Origin: Enterobacteriaceae bacterium 89
GTDB lineage: Bacteria; Pseudomonadota; Gammaproteobacteria; Enterobacterales; Enterobacteriaceae
Reading direction: 5' to 3'
Assembly: GCA_014156375.1 (NCBI GenBank)
Contig: RQJH01000003.1
Coordinates: 868,001-932,000 of the forward strand
Length of the DNA stretch: 64,000 nucleotides
Shown piece by piece: positions 28,889-39,626 of the stretch (position 1 is its first letter; every line of letters begins with the position of its first letter). Both the position numbers and the translations under genes were made by a program. The notes below the pieces were generated by a model. That model had not been told where the DNA came from. It worked only from the letters and a program-made list of their open reading frames with translations, and made no database searches.

Positions 28889-29218
28889 ATGACTATGAAT
28901 AAGACTATTTTTACGACACTAATGTTAGCCAGCTTTTCAGGCATTGCTGACTATCAGGTTTGTAATATCGCCAATGGGCAGATTATGAGCTGTTCTGGGT
29001 GGGCACAAACAGATTCAACGCCAGTCCTTCGACCTGGTGGTGATTATGAAAATTGCTCTATCTATAACGGACAGGTTTTTAGTTGTTCTGGATGGGCACA
29101 AACAGATTCAACGCCAGTCCTTCGACCTGGTGGTGATTATGAAAACTGCTCTATCTATAACGGACAGGTTTTTAGCTGTAGTGGCTGGTATCAGGGAAGC
29201 GCCATCATCGATAACTAG
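28889..29218 (+). CDS. Secreted cysteine-rich repeat protein, unknown
   Basis: A 109-residue protein. A short hydrophobic N-terminus (TIFTTLMLASFSGIA) looks like a signal peptide with an unusual end. The rest consists of a three-fold repeat with the core C-x-I-x-N-G-Q-x2-S-C-S-G-W. The second and third copies, with the 31-residue linker SGWAQTDSTPVLRPGGDYEN, are nearly identical. AAGGA lies nine bases before ATG 28889. No family recognised. The near-perfect DNA repeat (29001-29186) points to a recent duplication. Cys pairs and Trp/Gly content suggest a small exported, disulfide-bonded protein. Confidence 0.6.
   Translation: MTMNKTIFTTLMLASFSGIADYQVCNIANGQIMSCSGWAQTDSTPVLRPGGDYENCSIYNGQVFSCSGWAQTDSTPVLRPGGDYENCSIYNGQVFSCSGWYQGSAIIDN
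29001..29186 (+). repeat. 93-bp tandem repeat, two copies
   Basis: Copies begin at 29001 and 29094 (both GGGCACAAACAGATTCAACG). The first 80 or so bases differ at a single position, and the last dozen diverge. The period is 31 codons, so the reading frame is kept whatever the copy number. Confidence 0.9.
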
Positions 29219-29261
29219 TTAGCTTCCCGTGCAAAGAAACAGGCCCAGAGTGGTTCAAAAA

Positions 29262-29275
29262 GCCGCCTTCGCGGC
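29262..29275. terminator. Hairpin between the repeat-protein gene and fliE
   Basis: GCCGC-CTTC-GCGGC with AAAAA on one side and TTTAATT near the other, between two convergent genes. A short bidirectional terminator is likely. Confidence 0.7.
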
Positions 29276-29298
29276 GATTTAATTCATTGCCACGCAAC

Positions 29299-29610
29299 CT
29301 ACACCTGCATACTCATCATTTCCTGATAGGCCGACACCAGCTTGTTACGCACCTGAATCCCCATCTGTAAGGAAACAGAGGATTTTTGCAGGTCGGTCAT
29401 CACATCATTCAGGGCCACGCCCGGCTCGCCTAAGGCAAATTTTTCCGCCTGCGCTTTGGCGCTGTTCTGCGTTTCGCTGATGCGGTCGAGGGCGGCGTTG
29501 AGCTGCCCGGCAAAACTGATGGACGGCTGCTGTTCTGGCTGCTGATTACGCGCGACGCTGGCCGTGGCCTGCATCTGCGCTAAAACGCCTTCAATACCTG
29601 TGATTGCCAT
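29299..29610 (-). CDS. fliE: Flagellar hook-basal body protein FliE
   Basis: A 103-residue helical protein that links the MS ring (FliF) to the rod. It is exported early by the flagellar type III system. The C-terminal region ([20 protein letters not shown]) is the conserved rod-forming helix. It is transcribed alone, divergent from fliF. Confidence 0.96.
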   Translation of the reverse strand: MAITGIEGVLAQMQATASVARNQQPEQQPSISFAGQLNAALDRISETQNSAKAQAEKFALGEPGVALNDVMTDLQKSSVSLQMGIQVRNKLVSAYQEMMSMQV

Positions 29611-29824
29611 GATTCTCTCCTGGTCGATGTCATGGAGTATGAGATTAGCAGTTTGTCAATGAGATAAAGGCGCTAATTAGCCTATAAAAACTCGACTATT
29701 TGACCCATAGAAAAATCCGGAACGTCAAATAATGGCATGGCTATCATTTTGCCTTTGCCGACCGGGAGTCAGCCTTGTTTTTGTACACGTTTAACGCCAT
29801 CGACCTGGATTTACGAGGTGCGCA
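29611..29824. promoter_or_regulatory. Divergent fliE-fliF control region
   Basis: These 214 bases separate the fliE and fliFGHIJK transcription units. In E. coli this region carries class II promoters activated by FlhD4C2. I see AT-rich blocks but cannot place the FlhDC boxes with confidence. Confidence 0.5.
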
Positions 29825-31498
29825 ATGAGCGCGACAGCCACGACCACGCCACAATCTAAAATGCCAGAGTGGGTCACACGCCTGCGCGCAAATCCGAAAA
29901 TCCCTTTAATGGTGGCCAGTGCCGCAGCCGTCGCGATTATCGTGGCGCTGGTACTGTGGGCAAAAGCGCCGGATTACCGCACCCTGTTCAGCAACCTGAC
30001 CGATCAGGACGGCGGCGCTATCGTCACCCAGCTTCAGCAAATGAACGTGCCCTACCGCTTTGCCGATAGCGGCGGCGCCATCGAAGTGCCTGCCGACAAG
30101 GTGCACGAGCTGCGCCTGCGTTTAGCCCAGCAGGGTCTGCCAAAAGGCGGCGCTGTCGGTTTTGAACTGCTGGATCAGGAAAAATTTGGTATCAGCCAGT
30201 TCAGCGAGCAGGTGAACTACCAGCGCGCGCTGGAAGGTGAACTCGCCCGCACTATCGAAACTCTTGGCCCGGTGAAAAGCGCTCGCGTGCATCTGGCGAT
30301 GCCGAAGCCGTCGCTGTTCGTGCGTGAGCAAAAACTCCCGTCTGCCTCCGTCACTTTGAACCTTGAACCTGGCCGTGCGCTGGACGAAGGTCAGATTGCC
30401 GCCGTGGTGCATCTGGTTTCCAGCGCCGTCGCCGGGTTACCGCCGGGCAACGTGACGCTGGTCGATCAGGCCGGTCATCTGCTGACTCAGTCCAACACCG
30501 GTGACCGCGATCTCAACGATGCTCAGCTGAAGTACGCCTCTGACGTCGAAGCCCGCATTCAGCGCCGGATTGAATCCATCCTGTCGCCAATCGTTGGTCA
30601 GGGGAACATCCACGCGCAGGTTACCGCACAGATCAACTTCGACAATAAAGAGCAGACCGAAGAGCAGTACAGCCCGAACGGTGATGCCAGCCGCGCGGTG
30701 ATGCGTTCGCGCCAGGTCAACGAAAACGAGCAGATCGGTAGCCAGTCTGGCGGCGTGCCGGGCGCGCTGTCCAACTCCCCTGCTCCGGCTCCGACTGCGC
30801 CAATTTCCACGCCTCCGGCCAACCAGAATGCGGCTCAGGGTCAGCAGCGGACCACCAGCACCAACAATCAGAGCGGACCACGCAGCACGTCGCGCAATGA
30901 GACCACTAACTACGAAGTCGACCGTACGATCCGCCACACCAAAATGAACGTCGGAGACGTGCAGCGTCTCTCCGTTGCGGTGGTAGTGAATTACAAAAAC
31001 CTGCCGGATGGTAAGCCACTGCCGCTGACCGCCGATCAGATGAAGCAGATTGAAGATCTGACCCGCGAAGCGATGGGCTATTCCACCACCCGTGGCGATA
31101 CCCTTAACGTGGTCAACTCTCCGTTCAGCGCCGTGGATGAAACCGGCGGTGAGCTGCCGTTCTGGCAACAGCAGTCGTTTATCGATCAGCTGATGTCGGC
31201 CGGACGCTGGGTGCTGATTGCGCTGGTCGCGTGGATCCTGTGGCGCAAAGCGGTTCGTCCGCAGCTGGTGCGCCGCCAGGAAGAAGCGAAAGCCGCCATC
31301 GAAGAAGCCCGTGCAGAACGTGAAATGGCTCAGGCCGTGGAAGTTCGCCTCAGTAAAGATGAACAGCAGCAGAGTCGCCGTGCCAACCAGCGCCTGAGCG
31401 CCGAGGTGATGAGCCAGCGTATTCGTGAAATGTCAGACAACGATCCGCGCGTCGTCGCGCTGGTCATTCGCCAGTGGATGAGCAACGACCATGAGTAA
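29825..31498 (+). CDS. fliF: Flagellar MS-ring protein FliF
   Basis: A 557-residue inner membrane protein forming the MS ring, the base of the basal body. N-terminal transmembrane helix at about 29-47 ([19 protein letters not shown]), large periplasmic ring-building domains with a Pro/Ser/Asn-rich unstructured stretch (about 310-350), second helix near 455-473 ([12 protein letters not shown]) and a C-terminal FliG-binding tail ([20 protein letters not shown]). GAGGTGCGC precedes ATG 29825. It overlaps fliG by eight bases. Confidence 0.97.
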   Translation: MSATATTTPQSKMPEWVTRLRANPKIPLMVASAAAVAIIVALVLWAKAPDYRTLFSNLTDQDGGAIVTQLQQMNVPYRFADSGGAIEVPADKVHELRLRLAQQGLPKGGAVGFELLDQEKFGISQFSEQVNYQRALEGELARTIETLGPVKSARVHLAMPKPSLFVREQKLPSASVTLNLEPGRALDEGQIAAVVHLVSSAVAGLPPGNVTLVDQAGHLLTQSNTGDRDLNDAQLKYASDVEARIQRRIESILSPIVGQGNIHAQVTAQINFDNKEQTEEQYSPNGDASRAVMRSRQVNENEQIGSQSGGVPGALSNSPAPAPTAPISTPPANQNAAQGQQRTTSTNNQSGPRSTSRNETTNYEVDRTIRHTKMNVGDVQRLSVAVVVNYKNLPDGKPLPLTADQMKQIEDLTREAMGYSTTRGDTLNVVNSPFSAVDETGGELPFWQQQSFIDQLMSAGRWVLIALVAWILWRKAVRPQLVRRQEEAKAAIEEARAEREMAQAVEVRLSKDEQQQSRRANQRLSAEVMSQRIREMSDNDPRVVALVIRQWMSNDHE

Positions 31499-32492
31499 TA
31501 CGACCCTTAGCGGTACCGATAAAAGCGTCATTCTGCTGATGACCATTGGTGAAGATCGCGCGGCCGAGGTGTTCAAGCACCTCAACAGCCGCGAGGTGCA
31601 GTCGCTAAGTACGGCAATGGCCAACATGCGCCATTTCTCCAACAAACAGCTGACCGAAGTGCTGGCGGAGTTTGAGGTGGAAGCGGAACAGTTTGCTGCG
31701 CTCACCGTCAACGCCAACGAATACCTGCGCACGGTGCTTATCAAAGCGCTGGGCGAAGAGCGTGCCTCCAGCCTGCTCGACGATATTCTGGAAACCCGCG
31801 AAACCACCAGCGGCATTGAAACGCTCAACTTTATGGAGCCGCAGAGCGCGGCCGATCTGATCCGCGACGAGCATCCGCAGATCATCGCCACCATTCTTGT
31901 GCATCTCAAACGCGGTCAGGCGGCGGATATCCTCGCCCTGTTCGACGAGCGTCTGCGTCACGATGTGATGCTGCGTATCGCTACCTTTGGCGGCGTACAG
32001 CCAGCGGCGCTGGCCGAACTGACCGAAGTGCTGAACAACCTGCTCGACGGTCAGAATCTCAAGCGCAGCAAAATGGGCGGCGTGAGAACCGCAGCCGAAA
32101 TTATCAACCTGATGAAAACTCAGCAGGAAGAAGCCGTTATTACCGCAGTGCGCGAATTCGACGGCGAGCTGGCGCAGAAAATCATCGACGAGATGTTCCT
32201 GTTCGAAAACCTGGTCGAAGTGGACGACCGCAGCATCCAGCGCCTGCTGCAGGAAGTGGATTCCGAATCGCTGCTTATCGCTCTCAAAGGCGCCGAACAG
32301 CCGCTGCGCGAAAAGTTCCTGCGCAATATGTCCCAGCGTGCGGCCGATATCCTGCGCGACGACCTGGCCAACCGTGGTCCGGTGCGTCTGTCTCAGGTGG
32401 AAAACGAACAGAAAGCGATCCTGCTTATCGTTCGTCGTCTGGCGGAAACCGGCGAGATGGTGATTGGCAGCGGAGACGACACCTATGTCTGA
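31491..32492 (+). CDS. fliG: Flagellar motor switch protein FliG
   Basis: A 333-residue C-ring protein that carries torque between MotAB stators and the rotor. The N-terminal domain (to about 100) binds FliF. The middle and C-terminal armadillo-like repeats contain the EHPQ motif ([16 protein letters not shown]) and, in the torque helix, charged residues (around [20 protein letters not shown]). It overlaps both fliF and fliH by eight bases, which indicates coupled synthesis of stoichiometric parts. Confidence 0.97.
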   Translation: MSNTTLSGTDKSVILLMTIGEDRAAEVFKHLNSREVQSLSTAMANMRHFSNKQLTEVLAEFEVEAEQFAALTVNANEYLRTVLIKALGEERASSLLDDILETRETTSGIETLNFMEPQSAADLIRDEHPQIIATILVHLKRGQAADILALFDERLRHDVMLRIATFGGVQPAALAELTEVLNNLLDGQNLKRSKMGGVRTAAEIINLMKTQQEEAVITAVREFDGELAQKIIDEMFLFENLVEVDDRSIQRLLQEVDSESLLIALKGAEQPLREKFLRNMSQRAADILRDDLANRGPVRLSQVENEQKAILLIVRRLAETGEMVIGSGDDTYV

Positions 32493-33180
32493 GTCGACGC
32501 CGTGGAAAGTCTGGCAGCCTGACGATCTTGCTCCTCCGGTGCAGGCCTTCGTGCCGGAGTTTATCGAGAGCAGCGACGAACCTGCCGACGAGATTTCCGA
32601 AGAGCAGAAGCTGCAACAGCAGCTGGCGCATATTCAGATGCAGGCCCATGAGCAGGGTTACAACGCCGGACTGAATGAAGGACGCGCCGCCGGACAGGCT
32701 CAGGGCCATGAGGAAGGATTAGCGCAGGGCCTGGAACAAGGTCTGGCGCAGGCGCAGCAGCAGCAGGCACCGCTGAATGCCCGCATGCAGCAGCTGGTGA
32801 GCGAGTTTCAGCACACGCTGGATGCGCTCGACAGCGTTATCGCCTCACGCCTGATGCAGATGGCGCTGGAAGCCGCGCGTCAGGTAATTGGGCAGACGCC
32901 GGTGGTCGATAACTCTGCGCTGATCAAACAAATTCAGGGCCTGCTGCAACAGGAGCCGTTGTTCAGCGGCAAACCGCAGCTGCGGGTTCATCCGGATGAT
33001 TTACAGCGCGTGGAAGAGATGGTTGGCGCGACGCTGAGCCTGCACGGCTGGCGGCTGCGCGGCGACCCAACGCTTCATCACGGCGGCTGCAAGGTTTCCG
33101 CTGATGAAGGCGATCTCGATGCCAGCGTGGCGACGCGCTGGCAGGAGCTGTGCCGCCTGGCCGCTCCGGGAGTGGTGTAA
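32485..33180 (+). CDS. fliH: Flagellar assembly protein FliH
   Basis: A 231-residue cytoplasmic regulator of the export ATPase FliI. The start at 32485 ([18 protein letters not shown]) matches the family, and an earlier ATG would read through the fliG end. The GxxxG-type helix ([20 protein letters not shown], continuing [13 protein letters not shown]) is the known FliH dimerisation motif. The C-terminal domain ([19 protein letters not shown]) binds FliI. The TAA stop codon overlaps the fliI ATG. Confidence 0.96.
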   Translation: MSESTPWKVWQPDDLAPPVQAFVPEFIESSDEPADEISEEQKLQQQLAHIQMQAHEQGYNAGLNEGRAAGQAQGHEEGLAQGLEQGLAQAQQQQAPLNARMQQLVSEFQHTLDALDSVIASRLMQMALEAARQVIGQTPVVDNSALIKQIQGLLQQEPLFSGKPQLRVHPDDLQRVEEMVGATLSLHGWRLRGDPTLHHGGCKVSADEGDLDASVATRWQELCRLAAPGVV

Positions 33181-34550
33181 TGACCGCGCGCCTGACCCGC
33201 TGGCTCAACACGCTCGATAATTTCGAGACCAAAATGGCGCAGCTGCCGTCCGTGCGCCGCTATGGTCGTCTGACCCGCGCCACCGGGCTGGTGCTGGAAG
33301 CCACCGGACTCCAGCTGCCACTGGGCGCAACCTGCGTGATTGAACGTCTGGACAATGGCGAAGTGCGCGAGGTGGAAAGCGAGGTGGTGGGCTTTAACGG
33401 CCAGCGCCTGTTCCTGATGCCGCTGGAAGAAGTGGAAGGTATTTTGCCTGGCGCACGTGTGTATGCGCGCAACGCTTCCGGCGACGGTCTGCAAAGCGGC
33501 AAACAGCTGCCGCTCGGTCCTGCCCTGCTTGGCCGCGTGCTCGACGGCGCAGGAAAACCCCTTGATGGCCTGCCCGCTCCGGATACCACTGAAACCGGCG
33601 CGCTGATCACTCAGCCGTTTAACCCGCTGCAGCGCACGCCAATCGAACACGTGCTGGATACCGGCGTACGTCCGATCAACGCCCTGCTGACCGTGGGTCG
33701 CGGGCAGCGTATGGGCCTGTTCGCAGGCTCCGGCGTAGGTAAAAGCGTGCTGCTCGGCATGATGGCGCGCTACACCCAGGCCGATGTGATCGTCGTCGGT
33801 CTGATCGGCGAACGTGGCCGCGAAGTGAAAGATTTTATCGAGAACATTCTCGGCGCTGACGGCCGCGCGCGTTCGGTGGTGATTGCCGCCCCGGCGGACG
33901 TTTCGCCGCTGCTGCGTATGCAGGGTGCGGCCTATGCCACCCGTATCGCCGAAGATTTTCGTGACCGTGGTCAGCACGTGCTGCTGATCATGGACTCCCT
34001 GACCCGTTACGCGATGGCCCAGCGTGAAATCGCGCTCGCCATCGGCGAACCGCCTGCGACCAAAGGCTATCCACCTTCGGTCTTCGCCAAACTGCCCGCG
34101 CTGGTTGAACGTGCGGGTAACGGCAATACCGGCGGCGGTTCGATTACGGCTTTCTATACCGTGCTGACCGAAGGCGACGATCAACAGGATCCGATCGCCG
34201 ACTCTGCACGCGCCATTCTTGACGGCCACATCGTGCTGTCCCGCCGTCTGGCGGAAGCGGGCCACTATCCGGCCATCGACATCGAAGCTTCAATCAGCCG
34301 TGCGATGACGGCGCTGATCACCGAAAAGCATTACGCACGGGTGAGAAACTTCAAACAACTGCTCTCCAGCTTCCAGCGCAACCGCGATCTGGTCAGCGTC
34401 GGCGCGTATGCCAAAGGCAGCGATCCGATGCTCGACAAAGCTATCGCGCTTTGGCCGCAGCTGGAGGGTTTTCTGCAGCAGGGTATTTTTGAAAAAGCGG
34501 ACTGGGAAGAGTCGATCCAGGCTCTGGACATCATCTTCCCGGTCGCCTGA
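33180..34550 (+). CDS. fliI: Flagellum-specific ATP synthase FliI
   Basis: A 456-residue hexameric ATPase that energises early steps of flagellar protein export and resembles the F1 beta subunit. Walker A is [11 protein letters not shown] (about 173-183), Walker [12 protein letters not shown] and the Glu switch [12 protein letters not shown]. The start is ATG 33180, overlapping the fliH stop codon (TAATG), which gives the E. coli length within one residue. Confidence 0.97.
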   Translation: MTARLTRWLNTLDNFETKMAQLPSVRRYGRLTRATGLVLEATGLQLPLGATCVIERLDNGEVREVESEVVGFNGQRLFLMPLEEVEGILPGARVYARNASGDGLQSGKQLPLGPALLGRVLDGAGKPLDGLPAPDTTETGALITQPFNPLQRTPIEHVLDTGVRPINALLTVGRGQRMGLFAGSGVGKSVLLGMMARYTQADVIVVGLIGERGREVKDFIENILGADGRARSVVIAAPADVSPLLRMQGAAYATRIAEDFRDRGQHVLLIMDSLTRYAMAQREIALAIGEPPATKGYPPSVFAKLPALVERAGNGNTGGGSITAFYTVLTEGDDQQDPIADSARAILDGHIVLSRRLAEAGHYPAIDIEASISRAMTALITEKHYARVRNFKQLLSSFQRNRDLVSVGAYAKGSDPMLDKAIALWPQLEGFLQQGIFEKADWEESIQALDIIFPVA

Positions 34551-34568
34551 TAGCAGGAGAACATCCTC

Positions 34569-35012
34569 ATGACGCAACATGGCGCACTGTCCACGCTGAA
34601 AGAGCTGGCGGAGAAAGAAGTCGATAACGCAGCGCTGATCCTTGGCGAAATGCGACGCGGCTGCCAGCAGGCGGAAGAGCAGCTGAAAATGCTGATGGAC
34701 TACCAGCTTGAGTACCAGAACAACCTGAACACCAACATGTCTCAGGGCATGGCCAGCCTGCGCTGGCAGAACTATCAGCAGTTTATTCAGACGCTGGAGA
34801 AGGCTATCGATCAGCATCGCCAGCAGCTGTTGCAGTGGAACCGAAAAGTCGAACAGGCGCTTAACGCCTGGCGAGAGAAAAAACAGCGTTTGCAGGCATG
34901 GCAGACGCTCACGGACAGACAGACTGCCGCCGCGCTGCTGGCGGAAAACCGTCTCGATCAGAAAAAAATGGATGAGTTTGCCCAGCGTGCAACCTTAAGG
35001 AAACCCGAATGA
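34569..35012 (+). CDS. fliJ: Flagellar export chaperone FliJ
   Basis: A 147-residue coiled-coil protein, highly charged and Gln-rich, that sits in the FliI hexamer like the gamma subunit of F1 and helps late substrates reach FlhA. Its helical sequence ([20 protein letters not shown], near residues 42-61) matches E. coli FliJ. GGAGAACATCCTC precedes ATG 34569. It overlaps fliK by four bases. Confidence 0.95.
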   Translation: MTQHGALSTLKELAEKEVDNAALILGEMRRGCQQAEEQLKMLMDYQLEYQNNLNTNMSQGMASLRWQNYQQFIQTLEKAIDQHRQQLLQWNRKVEQALNAWREKKQRLQAWQTLTDRQTAAALLAENRLDQKKMDEFAQRATLRKPE

Positions 35013-36223
35013 TTACTCTGCCGAAAATTCTCGTCAGCGATAGTGACATCACCTCCGGCATTCAGACGGCCAAAACCGGCGAGGCCACGGGCGGCGCAGA
35101 GGATTTCTTCGCCCTGCTCTCCGGCGCGATGGCGGGAAAAACCGCCAAAGGCAGCAAAGCTGCGCTGACGCTGGCCGATTTACAGGATGCCAGCAAGAAT
35201 CTGCCGCAGGGTGCCAGCAAAACCACCCTGAGCCAGCTGCTGGCTCAGCAGGATGAAACCGATACGCAGAAGGTGGATTTATCCTCGCTTTCCGACGCGC
35301 AGGCGGTGTTCAACGCGCTGTCGCCGGAAGCCAAAAGCGACGTGGTCAAACAGCTCAATAAAGACCTGGGCAAGGATGACGACAAATCCACGCTGAAAGA
35401 AGATGCGCTGGCCGGGATCAACGCCCTGCTGGCGATGCTGCCACACGCGCAGACCACAAGTGTCGCCTCTAAAAGCGATGCCGTGGCCGTTTCTGCTGGA
35501 ACAGATGCCAGCGCCGCGCGAAGTGCTTTAACCGAGCTGGCAACTTCAGCCAAAGAAGTGGTGCATCAGGATAAATCCGCCGGCAAATCCTTTACTCTGC
35601 CGCAGGCCGCTCAGGGCCAGCAGCCTGTCACCGGTGATGCGCTGAACCAGGGTTCACCGTTGGCGACGGCCGCAGCGGCTAAAGCCAGCGATAACAGCAC
35701 GCTTTCAGCAGCCACTTCGGTACCGATGGCTCCGGTGGTCAGCAACGCCACAGCCACGGTGAATACCCATCCGGTAGTGGCGGTGAACTCGCAGCTCGGC
35801 ACGCCAGAGTGGCAGCAAAACATCAGCCAGCATATCACTCTGTTTACCCGCCAGGGCCAGCAGACGGCGGAGCTGAAGCTGCATCCGGAGAATCTCGGTC
35901 AGGTCAATATCACCCTGAAGCTGGATGACAACCAGGCGCAGATCAGCATGGTTTCGGCGCACAGCCACGTGCGCGCGGCGCTGGAAGCAGCAATTCCGGT
36001 TCTGCGTACTCAGCTGGCGGATAACGGCATTCAGCTGGCGCAGAGCAACGTCAGCGGTGAAAGCTTCGCCGGGCAACAGCAGCAATCCTCTTTCGGGCAG
36101 TCTTCTTCGCAACGTTCCGCTGAAGGTCAGGCGTTTGCTGCCGATGAAGATGAGAGTCTCAGCGTTCCCGCCACCCTGCAAGCGCAGGCCCGGGGCAACG
36201 GCATCGTCGACACTTTCGCCTAA
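35009..36223 (+). CDS. fliK: Flagellar hook-length control protein FliK
   Basis: A 404-residue secreted ruler (E. coli about 375). The N-terminal two thirds are low in aromatic residues, rich in Ala/Ser/Lys, and act as the measuring segment. The C-terminal domain (about 270-360) contains the conserved [20 protein letters not shown], which switches FlhB from hook to filament export. The longer middle, with many Ala/Thr, may reflect a different hook length or simple drift. Confidence 0.94.
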   Translation: MITLPKILVSDSDITSGIQTAKTGEATGGAEDFFALLSGAMAGKTAKGSKAALTLADLQDASKNLPQGASKTTLSQLLAQQDETDTQKVDLSSLSDAQAVFNALSPEAKSDVVKQLNKDLGKDDDKSTLKEDALAGINALLAMLPHAQTTSVASKSDAVAVSAGTDASAARSALTELATSAKEVVHQDKSAGKSFTLPQAAQGQQPVTGDALNQGSPLATAAAAKASDNSTLSAATSVPMAPVVSNATATVNTHPVVAVNSQLGTPEWQQNISQHITLFTRQGQQTAELKLHPENLGQVNITLKLDDNQAQISMVSAHSHVRAALEAAIPVLRTQLADNGIQLAQSNVSGESFAGQQQQSSFGQSSSQRSAEGQAFAADEDESLSVPATLQAQARGNGIVDTFA

Positions 36224-36327
36224 CGCCAGAGGTAGCACGATAATTCCCGTCTTTTCCGCGCTTTGAGTGCGACTTAAGTCGGGATAATCACTCTTAATGC
36301 TGTACCGAAACAGGAAATTTCTACCCC

Positions 36328-36795
36328 ATGACTGACACCGCGATCGCTAAAAAACGCAAACGCTCAATCTGGATCCCGCTGCTGGTGCTGGTGACACTCG
36401 CAGCCTGTGCTACCGCGGGCTATAGTTACTGGCGACTGCAGCAGCAACCCTCCGCGGAAGCGAAGAAAGAGCCACCTCCGCCACCGGCCCCGGTTTTCTG
36501 GGCGCTGGATACCTTTACGGTCAACCTTGGCGATGCCGATCGTGTGCTCTATGTCGGGATCACGCTGCGTCTGAAAGACGAAGCGACCCGCTCGCGTCTG
36601 AACGAATATCTGCCGGAAGTGCGCAGCCGTTTACTGCTGCTGTTCTCCCGCCAGGACGCAGCCAAACTGGCGACAGACACTGGCAAGCAGGACCTGGTTA
36701 ACGCCATCAAGCAGACACTTGCACCACCTCTGGTGGCGGGCCAACCGAAGCAGGAAGTGACTGACGTGTTGTATACAGCTTTCATTCTGCGGTAA
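36328..36795 (+). CDS. fliL: Flagellar basal body-associated protein FliL
   Basis: A 155-residue single-pass inner membrane protein with an N-terminal helix (about 14-31, [21 protein letters not shown]) and a periplasmic domain ([20 protein letters not shown]). It associates with the stators and supports torque in swarming. A run of Pro (about 50-57) links the helix to the domain. It is the first gene of the fliLMNOPQR operon, which is separated from fliK by 104 bases. ATG at 36328 follows CAGGAAATTTC. Confidence 0.95.
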   Translation: MTDTAIAKKRKRSIWIPLLVLVTLAACATAGYSYWRLQQQPSAEAKKEPPPPPAPVFWALDTFTVNLGDADRVLYVGITLRLKDEATRSRLNEYLPEVRSRLLLLFSRQDAAKLATDTGKQDLVNAIKQTLAPPLVAGQPKQEVTDVLYTAFILR

Positions 36796-36799
36796 TCCC

Positions 36800-37804
36800 A
36801 TGGGCGACAGTATTCTTTCTCAGGCCGAAATTGACGCGCTGCTCAACGGCGACAGCGACAAGAGTGACGAACCGCAGGCCGGCAGCGCTGGCGAAAGCGA
36901 TATTCGTCCCTACGATCCCAATACCCAGCGTCGCGTGGTGCGCGAGCGCCTGCAGGCGCTGGAAATTATCAACGAGCGTTTCGCCCGTCAGTTCCGTATG
37001 GGGCTGTTTAACCTGCTGCGCCGCAGCCCGGATATTACCGTCGGCGCGATCCGCATTCAGCCCTACCACGAGTTTGCGCGCAACCTGCCGGTGCCGACCA
37101 ACCTCAACCTTATCCATCTGAAGCCGCTGCGCGGAACCGGGCTGTTTGTGTTCTCGCCAAGCCTGGTGTTTATCGCGGTCGATAACCTGTTTGGCGGCGA
37201 CGGTCGTTTCCCGACCAAAGTGGAAGGCCGTGAATTTACCCACACCGAACAGCGCGTGATTAACCGCATGCTGAAGCTGGCGCTGGAAGGCTACAGCGAT
37301 GCGTGGAAGGCGATTAACCCGCTGGAAGTGGAATATGTCCGTTCCGAGATGCAGGTGAAATTTACCAATATCACCACCTCGCCGAACGACATCGTGGTCA
37401 ACACGCCGTTCCACGTTGAAATTGGCAACCTGACCGGCGAGTTCAACATCTGCCTGCCGTTCAGCATGATCGAGCCGCTGCGTGAGCTGCTGGTCAACCC
37501 GCCGCTGGAAAACTCCCGCAGCGAAGACCAGAACTGGCGTGAAAACCTGGTGCGCCAGGTACAGCACTCCGAGCTGGAGCTGGTGGCAAACTTTGCCGAT
37601 ATCTCGCTGCGTCTTTCCCAGATTTTAAAACTGCAACCCGGTGACGTCCTGCCCGTCGAGAAACCGGATCGCATTATTGCCCACGTCGATGGCGTACCGG
37701 TATTGACCAGCCAGTATGGCACGGTAAACGGTCAGTACGCGTTGCGCGTAGAGCATTTGATTAACCCGATTTTGAACTCGCTGAACGAGGAACAGCCCAA
37801 ATGA
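36800..37804 (+). CDS. fliM: Flagellar motor switch protein FliM
   Basis: A 334-residue C-ring protein. The N-terminal CheY-P-binding peptide is LSQAEIDALLNGDS (residues 5-18). The middle domain binds FliG (GGDGRFPTKVEGREFTHTEQ), and the C-terminal SpoA-type domain pairs with FliN (LNLSQILKLQPGDVLP-like segment). Phospho-CheY binding reverses rotation. It starts four bases after fliL and overlaps fliN by four. Confidence 0.97.
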   Translation: MGDSILSQAEIDALLNGDSDKSDEPQAGSAGESDIRPYDPNTQRRVVRERLQALEIINERFARQFRMGLFNLLRRSPDITVGAIRIQPYHEFARNLPVPTNLNLIHLKPLRGTGLFVFSPSLVFIAVDNLFGGDGRFPTKVEGREFTHTEQRVINRMLKLALEGYSDAWKAINPLEVEYVRSEMQVKFTNITTSPNDIVVNTPFHVEIGNLTGEFNICLPFSMIEPLRELLVNPPLENSRSEDQNWRENLVRQVQHSELELVANFADISLRLSQILKLQPGDVLPVEKPDRIIAHVDGVPVLTSQYGTVNGQYALRVEHLINPILNSLNEEQPK

Positions 37805-38214
37805 GTGATATGAATAATCCGTCCGATGAAAACAACGGGGCGATGGACGATCTGTGGGCTGAAGCGATGGGCGAGCAGAAAGCAGCCAGCGGCAAAAGCG
37901 CGGCCGATGCGGTATTCCAGCAGTTAGGCGGCGGCGACGTCAGCGGGACCTTGCAGGATATCGACCTGATTATGGATATCCCGGTGAAGCTGACCGTGGA
38001 GCTTGGCCGCACCCGCATGACCATTAAAGAACTGCTGCGTCTGACGCAGGGCTCCGTGGTGTCCCTTGACGGGCTGGCCGGTGAGCCGCTGGATATTCTG
38101 ATCAACGGCTACCTGATTGCTCAGGGTGAAGTCGTGGTCGTCGCCGATAAATACGGCGTGCGCATCACCGATATCATCACCCCTTCTGAACGTATGCGCC
38201 GTCTGAGCCGTTAA
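37801..38214 (+). CDS. fliN: Flagellar motor switch protein FliN
   Basis: A 137-residue C-ring protein. It has an acidic, Asn-rich N-terminus, then the SpoA domain (about 55-135) with DIPVKLTVELGRTRMTIKEL and VVVADKYGVRITDII. It assembles with FliM and FliH to dock export substrates. ATG overlaps the fliM stop codon. Confidence 0.97.
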   Translation: MSDMNNPSDENNGAMDDLWAEAMGEQKAASGKSAADAVFQQLGGGDVSGTLQDIDLIMDIPVKLTVELGRTRMTIKELLRLTQGSVVSLDGLAGEPLDILINGYLIAQGEVVVVADKYGVRITDIITPSERMRRLSR

Positions 38215-38216
38215 TC

Positions 38217-38603
38217 ATGAAAACCGACGCCAGCGTCACCCACGCCACCACCGTCACCGCTTCCCCGGCCTCCTCGCTGATTGAAGTCAGCGGCGCGCTG
38301 CTGGGGATTATTCTGCTGATCCTGGTGGCGGGCTGGCTGGCGAAACGCTTTGGCATCAACGGGATGAAAAGCTCGTCCACCCGCGATTTAAAAGTCAGCG
38401 CCAGCGCCTCACTGGGGCAGCGCGAACGGGTGGTGATTGTTGACGTGGAAGATGCCCGTCTGGTGCTTGGCGTGACCAACAGCCAGGTCACGCTGCTGCA
38501 CAAATTACCTGCTGCGCCAGCCGTCGCTGACGCACCGAAGACCGAAACGCCTGATTTTGCTGCCATCATGAAATCTGTTATTAAGCGTCCAGGGAGATCC
38601 TGA
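38217..38603 (+). CDS. fliO: Flagellar export apparatus protein FliO
   Basis: A 128-residue protein with one transmembrane helix (about 27-44, [20 protein letters not shown]). The cytoplasmic part ([20 protein letters not shown]) matches E. coli FliO. It helps assemble the FliP ring. It starts two bases after the fliN stop codon and overlaps the fliP ATG by one base (TGATG). Confidence 0.93.
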   Translation: MKTDASVTHATTVTASPASSLIEVSGALLGIILLILVAGWLAKRFGINGMKSSSTRDLKVSASASLGQRERVVIVDVEDARLVLGVTNSQVTLLHKLPAAPAVADAPKTETPDFAAIMKSVIKRPGRS

Positions 38604-39340
38604 TGCGTCGCCTGCTTTCCCTTTCGCTTTTCACGCTGTGCCTGCTGTCGCCAGCCGCTTTTGCTCAGCTTCCCGGTTTGGTCAGCCAGCCGCTGCCAAA
38701 CGGCGGTCAGAGCTGGTCTCTGCCGGTACAGACGCTGGTGTTTATCACCTCGCTGACCTTCCTGCCAGCCTTGCTGCTGATGATGACCAGCTTTACCCGC
38801 ATCATCATCGTTTTTGGTCTGCTGCGCAGCGCACTGGGCACGCCGTCCGCACCGCCAAACCAGGTGCTGCTGGGCCTGGCGCTGTTCCTGACGTTTTTTA
38901 TTATGTCGCCGGTGATCGACAAAATTTATACCGACGCCTATCAGCCGTTCAGCACCGACAAAATCACGCTCGAGCAGGCTATCGACAAAGGCTCGCAGCC
39001 ACTGCGTGAATTTATGCTGCGCCAGACCCGCGAGGCTGATTTAGCACTGTTCGCCAGACTGGCGAATACCGCCCCCATTCAGGGACCGGAAGCCGTGCCG
39101 ATGCGCATTCTGCTGCCTGCGTACGTTACCAGCGAGCTGAAAACGGCGTTCCAGATTGGCTTTACCATTTTTATCCCGTTCCTGATTATCGACCTGGTGA
39201 TCGCCAGCGTGCTGATGGCGCTCGGGATGATGATGGTGCCCCCCGCCACCATCGCCCTGCCGTTTAAGCTGATGCTGTTTGTGCTGGTCGACGGCTGGCA
39301 GCTGCTGGTCGGCTCGCTCGCCCAAAGTTTTTACAGTTAA
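38603..39340 (+). CDS. fliP: Flagellar export gate protein FliP
   Basis: A 245-residue inner membrane protein with a cleaved signal peptide (1-21, ending FAQLP) and four transmembrane segments. It forms the FliP5 ring of the export gate. The segment [17 protein letters not shown] (about 60-80) and the C-terminal [16 protein letters not shown] are highly conserved, with the Met-gasket nearby. Confidence 0.97.
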   Translation: MRRLLSLSLFTLCLLSPAAFAQLPGLVSQPLPNGGQSWSLPVQTLVFITSLTFLPALLLMMTSFTRIIIVFGLLRSALGTPSAPPNQVLLGLALFLTFFIMSPVIDKIYTDAYQPFSTDKITLEQAIDKGSQPLREFMLRQTREADLALFARLANTAPIQGPEAVPMRILLPAYVTSELKTAFQIGFTIFIPFLIIDLVIASVLMALGMMMVPPATIALPFKLMLFVLVDGWQLLVGSLAQSFYS

Positions 39341-39351
39341 GGAGTGCCGCC

Positions 39352-39621
39352 ATGACCCCTGAATCGGTAATGATGCTGGGCACCGAAGCGATGAAAGTGG
39401 CGCTGGCGCTGGCGGCCCCGCTGCTGCTGGTGGCGCTGATCACCGGTCTGCTGATCAGCATTTTGCAGGCCGCAACCCAGATTAACGAAATGACCCTGTC
39501 ATTTATTCCGAAGATCATCGCCGTGTTTATAGCGATTATCGTCGCCGGACCCTGGATGCTGAATCTGCTGCTGGACTATGTCCGCACCCTGTTCAACAAC
39601 CTGCCTTATATCATCGGATAA
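39352..39621 (+). CDS. fliQ: Flagellar export gate protein FliQ
   Basis: An 89-residue hydrophobic protein with two transmembrane helices. The hairpin segment [20 protein letters not shown] is the FliQ signature and forms part of the helical gate with FliP and FliR. AAGGAGTGCCGCC precedes ATG 39352. Confidence 0.97.
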   Translation: MTPESVMMLGTEAMKVALALAAPLLLVALITGLLISILQAATQINEMTLSFIPKIIAVFIAIIVAGPWMLNLLLDYVRTLFNNLPYIIG

Positions 39622-39626
39622 GCGCG

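Noticed and set aside
29001..29186. Direct repeats considered as a CRISPR array
   Set aside because: The repeat is 93 bp without spacers and lies entirely within an open reading frame. It is a coding tandem duplication.
30437..31168. A 243-codon open frame opposite fliF
   Set aside because: Antisense to FliF, with no ribosome site or family motif.
33078..34265. A 395-codon open frame on the minus strand opposite fliI
   Set aside because: It is antisense to an unmistakable FliI with intact Walker motifs. Its composition (very many His, Arg, Gln) is that of a shadow frame of GC-rich coding DNA.
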